Positions 61,286 through 64,000 of a stretch of DNA of 64,000 nt are shown here, piece after piece. This stretch comes from Sipunculus nudus (taxonomy: Eukaryota; Annelida; Sipuncula; Golfingiida; Sipunculidae): contig CM049320.1 of NCBI GenBank assembly GCA_026874595.1, forward strand, positions 13,019,488 through 13,083,487, read 5' to 3'. Within the stretch, counting starts at the first letter, position 1, and each line of letters opens with the position of its first letter. The notes beneath the pieces are model-generated. The model did no database searches. It was not told the origin of the DNA and worked only from the letters and a program-made list of their open reading frames with translations. The translations under genes were made by a program, and so were the position numbers.

Positions 61286-62012
61286 AGTCATGAGTTTTAC
61301 ACATTGACTGACCACACATGTGGGTCAGAGCCTTTTAACAAATGTCAGTGCAAACATGCATAAATACATGATAGCCTCTGCTCATATCAGAAAACACGCA
61401 AAAATCACTCATAAAGATGTGTACATTAAAAATTATTTATTCTAATATTTGCAGTGTCACTGAGGAAACAATTACCTTAAAAATGAGGTATAGCACAGTA
61501 TCATACGCAACGCGGTTTCAGAGAACATTGCGAACACAGGTGGACCGAATTCCTTTTATAAGTATTAGATATATATACATGTGTGGGTGTGTTATTTGAC
61601 TTTTTAAGTAGCTCATATCCCTGCATGGCTGTCCAAGGCCCATGGTTTCCTCCACCTCTAAAGACTACCAAACACCACCTTCCAAGTCATCAAGAGTGCC
61701 TTGTAATGTTCAATCCATGAAAATGAAAGTTTTTATATAAAAAGCACTTTGCATTATGGTCGCAGTACCATATTGGTATTTTGTAATGATCCATTTTAAA
61801 TTCATTCATGGGAGAGCATTAATTTCCCATAAGAAATTTGCCACATTTTCTATTTTATTTGTTTTGAAATAAACAGGTGTACACAAGTTTAATGTAAACA
61901 ATACTAAAATGCCTGAAGAAAAAAAAATATCTTGCAATTATTAAATAACTTATTATTTAAAAGGAGTTAATTGCTCTTAAACATTTTATGTTATTAAATA
62001 TTTTGTTTGCAG
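61286..62012. other. Possible intron with a partial SINE
   Basis: 61620-61745 matches the 3' half of the second SINE family (GGTTTCCTCCACCTCTAAAG, ACTACCAAACACCA, GTTCAATCCATGAAAATGAA). No exon was recognised before the acceptor at 62012. Confidence 0.5.
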
Positions 62013-63729
62013 GAGGCATTGCATACCAGATGTATATGGCCGTATGATAGGAAGATTACACCAGTCCTTCATACAACATACAGTGTGGCCAAAGTATTCC
62101 TTTCACACAGGTAATTCATAAATAGATCTGTGTTTTTGTGGGTTTAGCAGTTTAAATTAAAGTTTTTCCAGATTAATAATTCCTAATTATAGCAAATATT
62201 AGGGTAGCCATGAAAACATGGCTCACAGATTTTTTAACAATCTACCTAAACACCAGAATACCTTGTAATGACCCAGAATCATATTAAATACAGCCTTGTT
62301 TCAATAATTAATGTTAAAATACACTTCTAAATGATCAAATATAGTCTTTTGTGGTAGTTAAGCAAAAACTAGACTAGTTAATGCAGGATGTTAATGTATA
62401 CCAATAGAACTGTGGAGTCTCTCAGGGTTTGCACATTGGTCTCAGGGGGAAGGGAGAAAAGGGGAAAATACCATCATCTTGGGTGGGAAGAAGCACTTTC
62501 TTTCCTCCATTTCTTCCCAGAAAAGAGATTAGTCACAGTATATTTGTCATTTATGTTGTGAACACAGTAGATTCAGGGTGTTCAAACCATTACCCTTTTG
62601 TTGTCTGATGAACCAACAAGGTGTGACTGCCTTTACAGGGTTTTGAGATAACCAGGGGGCCCACTGGTGTAGTTTTAGTTGAATAAATAAGATGAACTCA
62701 ACATGAGTCAGCATATTCCAGGGATGGGATGTGGTATGTGCAGCTTGGATATTGTAAAGTTGAATAAATAAGGTGATCTTAACTAGAAAGACACACTTCG
62801 GGGGTGTTTTGTACAGTAGGACCAGCCTTCAGTTGAGTCATTACACTTCAAAATTAATCAGATTACTTCAAATTAAGTTTGTTGGATCAGGAAGGTGCAT
62901 ACAATTTTTTTAGTATTTGAGGACTGTTGAGTAGATATGTTATAAATTGTATACTTGTCCAGTAATAAGAATATCTAACCTTACCATATAAAACACTGAC
63001 ATAAAGGATCTGTCTCAGTCTTAATGATTGAGTCAGTGTCTCTGGTCTCAATTTGTCAGTTTAATTTATTTAATTCATTATATTCTTATGGGGTCTGGAA
63101 ATTCAAGGGATAAAATGCTCAGCTCTCTCTGCTGGCACCCCTCCTTCAATCCTGGCATGGTAGAGAGTTGATGGTAGTGGCCAGTCCAAGGTTGGTGGTT
63201 TTCTCCTGGGTCTCTGGTTTTCTCCTGGGTCTCTGGTTTTCTCCTGGGTCTCTGGTTTTCTCCTGGGTCTCTGGTTTTCTCCTGGGTCTCTGGTTTTCTT
63301 CTGGGTCTCTGGTTTTCTCCTGGGTCTCTGGTTTCCGCCACCTCTGGACACTGCCAAATGCCACCCCATGAACCAAAGTATTAATTATTGATAACTATTC
63401 ATACAATCCATGTAAAAAAAAGGTCCAATTTGTTTTTGCTTTACATTCCTTTTGTCTAATTTACAAACTTATTTTTTTTAAATTATTAATGAAAAAATTA
63501 CAGTATTTGAATAATTATCATGAAATAATAAAATAAAAAATAAATAATAAAAAATGAAATAATAAAAATTTATTTAAAAAAAATACAGTTTTTAAATAAT
63601 AAATATCAAGGTGTAAATAATAAGTGATTCTATCGACCCAAAGTAAGTTTCACAGATACTATATGTGTTCACACTGGTTCCCCAGGCACTGCAGCATTCA
63701 TCTACAAAGAACTTGATGGATTACTCTGA
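62013..63729 (+). CDS. Two putative 3'-terminal exons of an unrecognised gene
   Basis: Exon 62013-62110 lies between TTTTGTTTGCAG and the donor CAG|GTAATT. A second exon starts at 63686 after GGTTCCCCAG. In one frame only, the first exon ends with one base of a Gly codon and the second supplies the other two, then reads TAAFIYKELDGLL to TGA at 63727-63729. The resulting 46-residue C-terminus begins RHCIPDVYGRMIGRLHQSF and contains HTVWPKYSFHTGTAAF. Aromatic-rich composition, good splice sites and the exact phase match argue for a real coding end. I do not recognise the family. Upstream exons must be phase 2 and were not found within the window. The other readable frame of exon 1 cannot be excluded. 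Confidence 0.45.
62111..63075 (+). other. Putative intron, 5' part
   Basis: No exon or clear repeat was recognised between the donor at 62111 and the SINE that follows. Confidence 0.4.
63080..63412 (+). mobile_element. SINE-like repeat, second family, with internal VNTR
   Basis: Head TTCAAGGGATAAAATGCTCA, GCTCTCTCTGCTGGC and CTTCAATCC, body GTCCAAGGTTGGTGG, tail CCGCCACCTCTGGACACTGC, CAAATGCCACC and ATACAATCCATG with a final A-run. It parallels 27495-27760. The single TCTCTGGTTTCCTC of the other copy has expanded here into a tandem array. Confidence 0.78.
63198..63338. repeat. Minisatellite, 19-bp unit, about 7-8 copies
   Basis: Near-perfect repeats of CTCTGGTTTTCTCCTGGGT inside the SINE-like element, with a single C-to-T change near 63300. 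Three units equal 19 codons, so all frames stay open. The apparent proteins are artefacts. Confidence 0.95.
63413..63685. other. AT-rich putative intron end
   Basis: Long A/T-rich stretches (63480-63600) precede the acceptor at 63685. Confidence 0.4.
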
Positions 63730-63926
63730 AACCTGGACTTATTATAGTGTCTCATGGGAACTAATGGCAAACAAAAACTGGTTAATCTTACCTGTGTGAT
63801 GCCCATCCATGCATCAGTTCACACAGTTTGATGTATCACCCTTAAATGCAGGTCCATCCATATTGGAGCCACCTATAATCATGTTTTCATTTATCTCAGA
63901 ATGTTTTGGCTTGAAATTTCACTTAC

Positions 63927-64000
63927 CATATTTCCTTGAACAGACGCCTAGCCTTAATTAGTCAACTGCCTTATTTAGTTGCTGGAGCAAAACAATGTCT
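63927..64000. mobile_element. Possible left end of a TA-flanked TIR element cut by the window edge
   Basis: TACCATATTTCCTTGAACAG then ACGCC resembles the TACC-starting ends of the elements at 32.7 and 58.0 kb and the TTACCGTATTTCCCC near 48937. The other end would lie beyond the window. Confidence 0.3.

Noticed and set aside
63078-63376. Repetitive Glu/Lys/Arg/Pro-rich frames on the minus strand and Ser/Gly/Leu-rich frame on the plus strand
   Set aside because: They come from the 19-bp tandem array, where every frame stays open.
1-64000. CRISPR array, operons or phage genes
   Set aside because: Direct repeats here are minisatellites or mobile elements without regular unique spacers, and the genes are spliced eukaryotic genes.

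Overview
The window is animal nuclear DNA, most likely from a lophotrochozoan and plausibly a bivalve mollusc. It is AT-rich and gene-poor. Its genes have introns with GT/AG borders, and it is crowded with SINEs, foldback elements, TA-flanked MITEs, minisatellites and long (AT)n runs. The animal assignment rests on the two recognisable genes. The mollusc assignment is inference from the repeat style.

Two genes can be read with confidence, both on the + strand. At 14112-16260 a two-exon gene encodes a type II Golgi carbohydrate sulfotransferase (HNK-1ST/CHST8-14 type) of 388 residues. Exon 1 carries the signal anchor and exon 2 the whole catalytic domain. At 25243-42975 a four-exon gene encodes a 302-residue homologue of TPRG1L (Mover, hSac2-domain family). 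All three of its splice phases agree, and a CRE plus an NRF-1-like motif lie just 5' of the ATG. At the right edge, two phase-matched exons (62013-62110 and 63686-63729) look like the 3' end of a third gene whose product I do not recognise.

Region by region: 0.6-2.4 kb and 11.5-14.06 kb are two direct copies of one segment, and the second copy abuts the sulfotransferase exon. Between them lie a 77-bp minisatellite, a ~100-bp satellite of about 20 units (3.3-5.3 kb), a decayed Ty3/Gypsy pol (7.56-8.96 kb) and a 31-bp minisatellite (9.83-10.17 kb). From 17.7 to 19.0 kb there is a repeat block carrying GGCGCC palindromes, split by a 420-bp MITE; an inverted relative lies at 48.0-48.9 kb. A SINE with a 12-bp target-site duplication sits at 21.0 kb. 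The large introns of the TPRG1L-like gene hold a ~680-bp foldback element, a tandem ~685-bp repeat and a 1545-bp TIR element. From 43 to 62 kb the sequence is intergenic, with foldback elements, small MITEs, duplications and microsatellites.

The genes do not form an obvious pathway: one modifies glycans in the Golgi and the other belongs to a family known from vertebrate synaptic vesicles. I found no bacterial-type operon, CRISPR array, phage or defence system. No clear new biological system is visible. The most distinctive material is the set of structured, non-coding mobile repeats.
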